Assembly: GCA_964552325.1 (NCBI GenBank)
Contig: CAZKHA010000043.1
Coordinates: 1 to 23,093, forward strand
Direction: 5' to 3'
Origin: CAZKCK01 sp964552325
GTDB lineage: Bacteria; Bacteroidota; Bacteroidia; Bacteroidales; TTA-H9
DNA: 23,093 nucleotides
Shown one piece after another: positions 21,656 through 23,093 of this stretch. Within the stretch, counting starts at the first letter, position 1. Each line of letters begins with the position of its first letter. Below the pieces are notes generated by a model. That model was not told where the DNA came from. It did not search any database and worked only from the letters and a program-made list of their open reading frames with translations. Both the position numbers and the translations under genes were made by a program.

Positions 21656-22957
21656 TCAGATTCCAAAAGCACTCTTAAGGATTTCGACGTAATCTAGTTT
21701 TTCCCAAGCGAAGAACTCTACCTCTTTCATGAAATGCTTTTTACCATCAATTTGAATGGTTCTGGTAGTGGAGTCCTCATAATAAACTTCAACTTCTTGT
21801 TTGCGGTAATCCCTGCCAAAATGTCCATATGATGCGGAAGGAGCAAAAATTGGGTTCTTTAGGCCGAATCGTTTAACAATGGCAAATGGACGTAAATCAA
21901 AGATTTCTTTAAGCTTTACGGCAATCTCGCCATCACTAAGTTTTTTGCCTGATTCGTTGCGAACTTTAGAAGTGCCATAAGTATTTACATATAAGCCAAC
22001 TGGTTCAGCCACACCTATTGCATAGGCAACCTGTACCAAAGCTTCGGAACAAACACCTGATGCTACCAGGTTTTTTGCAATATGACGCACGGCATAAGCT
22101 GCCGACCTATCAACTTTTGAGGAGTCTTTGCCAGAAAAAGCACCACCGCCGTGTGCACCGCGGCCCCCATAGGTATCTACAATAATTTTTCGTCCGGTTA
22201 AGCCCGTGTCTCCGTGTGGGCCTCCAATTACAAATTTGCCCGTGGGGTTTACAAATAAGTTGAAATCGTTTCCAAAGAGCCGTTTTATGCGATTCGGCAA
22301 AGTAGCCTTTACGCGCGGGATCAGTATTTTCAGAACATCTTCACGTATCCTTGCCTGCATTTGTTCCTCTGTTCCAAAATCATCGTGTTGTGTGGAAATT
22401 ACGATGGCATCAATTCGTTTGGGAATGCCAGCGTCAGAGTATTCAACTGTAACCTGCGATTTGCTATCAGGCCTTAAATACTTCATTTTCTTGCCTTCAT
22501 GCCTTATCGCAGCTAATTCTTGCATAAAGATATGAGCCAACTCGATTGGTAAAGGCATATAATTATCCATTTCGGTGCTTGCGTAGCCGAACATCATCCC
22601 TTGGTCGCCAGCGCCTTGTGCCTCTTCCGATTGACGCTCAACCCCTTGATTGATGTCAGAGGATTGTTCGTGAATGGTGCTTATAACACCACATGAATCG
22701 CTATCAAACCTATATTCAGCTTTTGTATAACCGATTTTTCGAATGGTTTTTCTGGCAACTTCTTGAATATCAACATATCCATTTGTTTTTACTTCACCAC
22801 TGCACATAGCAAGACCAGTAGTAACGAGTGTTTCGCAAGCAACTTTTGAATTAGGATCCCACCGTAAAAACTCATCTAACAAGGAATCAGAGATTTGATC
22901 AGCAATTTTATCGGGATGGCCTTCAGAAACAGACTCGGATGTAAATAAATACCCCAT
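21656..22957 (-). CDS. metK: S-adenosylmethionine synthetase
   Basis: MetK makes S-adenosylmethionine from methionine and ATP, the main methyl donor. Family signatures are SEGHPDKIADQISD near residues 11-24, DQGMMFGYA in the ATP-binding region, GGPHGDTGLTGRK and GGGAFSGKDSSKVDRSAAY. At 433 residues it is somewhat longer than the E. coli enzyme (384), which is common in Bacteroidota, and the protein is cytoplasmic. The start is the ATG at 22957. The upstream leader carries a SAM-II-like riboswitch, so expression is probably repressed when SAM is abundant. It has its own promoter (at the window edge) and terminator. Confidence 0.98.
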   Translation of the reverse strand: MGYLFTSESVSEGHPDKIADQISDSLLDEFLRWDPNSKVACETLVTTGLAMCSGEVKTNGYVDIQEVARKTIRKIGYTKAEYRFDSDSCGVISTIHEQSSDINQGVERQSEEAQGAGDQGMMFGYASTEMDNYMPLPIELAHIFMQELAAIRHEGKKMKYLRPDSKSQVTVEYSDAGIPKRIDAIVISTQHDDFGTEEQMQARIREDVLKILIPRVKATLPNRIKRLFGNDFNLFVNPTGKFVIGGPHGDTGLTGRKIIVDTYGGRGAHGGGAFSGKDSSKVDRSAAYAVRHIAKNLVASGVCSEALVQVAYAIGVAEPVGLYVNTYGTSKVRNESGKKLSDGEIAVKLKEIFDLRPFAIVKRFGLKNPIFAPSASYGHFGRDYRKQEVEVYYEDSTTRTIQIDGKKHFMKEVEFFAWEKLDYVEILKSAFGI

Positions 22958-22999
22958 ATCAGTTATTATTATGTGTTACATTAATATAATGTGGGGATA
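22951..22999 (-). promoter_or_regulatory. Possible start-codon-sequestering stem in the metK leader
   Basis: On the minus strand CCCCA (22996-22992) is complementary to TGGGG (22956-22952), which includes the last two bases of the metK ATG. Two more pairs (AU/UA) are possible past a bulged U. Between the arms the inverted repeat ACATTA/TAATGT (22978-22992) could form its own hairpin. This could hide the start codon. It is inference from complementarity. Confidence 0.35.
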
Positions 23000-23002
23000 A
23001 AC

Positions 23003-23074
23003 TTGATTGAAGTTGGCAAGCTGTTTTGCTTTAGCATTTTTTTGTGTGGTTGCAATCAATCAAATCTGTCCACC
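23003..23074 (-). ncRNA. SAM-II-like riboswitch in the metK leader
   Basis: Read on the minus strand, P1 is GTGG (23073-23070) with CCAC (23049-23046). The P1 loop starts with GATTT (23066-23062) and ends with TTGCAA (23055-23050). A linker of A residues leads to the conserved GCTAAA (23035-23030). A pseudoknot of 8 bp is possible between TTGATTGA (23063-23056, in the loop) and TCAATCAA (23010-23003). Between GCTAAA and the pseudoknot strand lies a small insert hairpin GCAA/TTGC. These are the conserved parts of SAM-II, as I remember the consensus. The gene controlled is SAM synthetase. It follows a -7 element at 23085-23092. Confidence 0.8.
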
Positions 23075-23084
23075 AGAATTTTGG

Positions 23085-23092
23085 CAAAAGTA
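23085..23092 (-). promoter_or_regulatory. Promoter -7 element of metK
   Basis: On the minus strand TACTTTTG matches TAnnTTTG, 128 bases before the metK ATG and 11 bases before the riboswitch P1. The -33 region is outside the window. Confidence 0.65.
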
Positions 23093-23093
23093 C

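Noticed and set aside
1..23093. CRISPR array, IS element, prophage or defence system
   Set aside because: No regularly spaced repeats, transposase, integrase or recognised defence domains were seen on either strand.

Overview
The window looks like chromosomal core sequence from a member of the Bacteroidota. The evidence is AT-rich DNA, repeated TAnnTTTG promoter -7 elements just upstream of genes, almost no Shine-Dalgarno sequences, PorT-like and lipobox envelope proteins, a Bacteroidota-type GlmU-like protein, and a tmRNA tag ending in YALAA. The futalosine-pathway gene mqnA fits Cytophagia- or Chitinophagia-like lineages better than typical Flavobacteriia, but this is inference. I see no insertion sequences, prophage, CRISPR array, tRNA or rRNA.

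Layout. 1-3.3 kb: sucC, a SlyD-like FKBP prolyl isomerase, and adenosine deaminase on the minus strand. 3.3-7.4 kb: a secreted thioredoxin-like protein, translationally coupled to a Gfo/Idh/MocA oxidoreductase, converges on lon with overlapping stop codons. 7.6-10.4 kb, all minus: a GlmU-like nucleotidyltransferase, ribosomal protein L31 type B, and a LuxC-type acyl-CoA reductase. 10.6-12.3 kb, plus: a secreted conserved hypothetical protein and mqnA (menaquinone synthesis). 12.4-14.0 kb, minus: an apparent stress-response operon of ECF sigma factor, probable membrane anti-sigma factor and a Spy/CpxP-like periplasmic protein. 14.2-19.5 kb, plus: a large exported NagZ-like GH3/serine-hydrolase fusion, a membrane protein, a rhomboid protease and a PorT-like barrel. 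19.5-23.1 kb: a lipoprotein (minus), tmRNA ssrA (plus), two overlapping small ORFs (minus), and metK (minus).

The most notable regulatory element is the metK leader. It carries the hallmarks of a SAM-II riboswitch: a P1 stem, a GATTT...TTGCA loop, a GCTAAA box and an 8-bp pseudoknot. A downstream pairing could hide the metK start codon. This would be feedback control of SAM synthetase by its own product.

Most genes are separated by recognisable intrinsic terminators, several of them placed between convergent genes. No gene-free stretch exceeds 300 bases. The longest gaps are about 210-240 bases, before the hypothetical gene at 10636, before the GlmU-like gene, and between the sigma factor and the GH3 fusion. 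No mobile or defence system was found; the window is mostly housekeeping and envelope genes.
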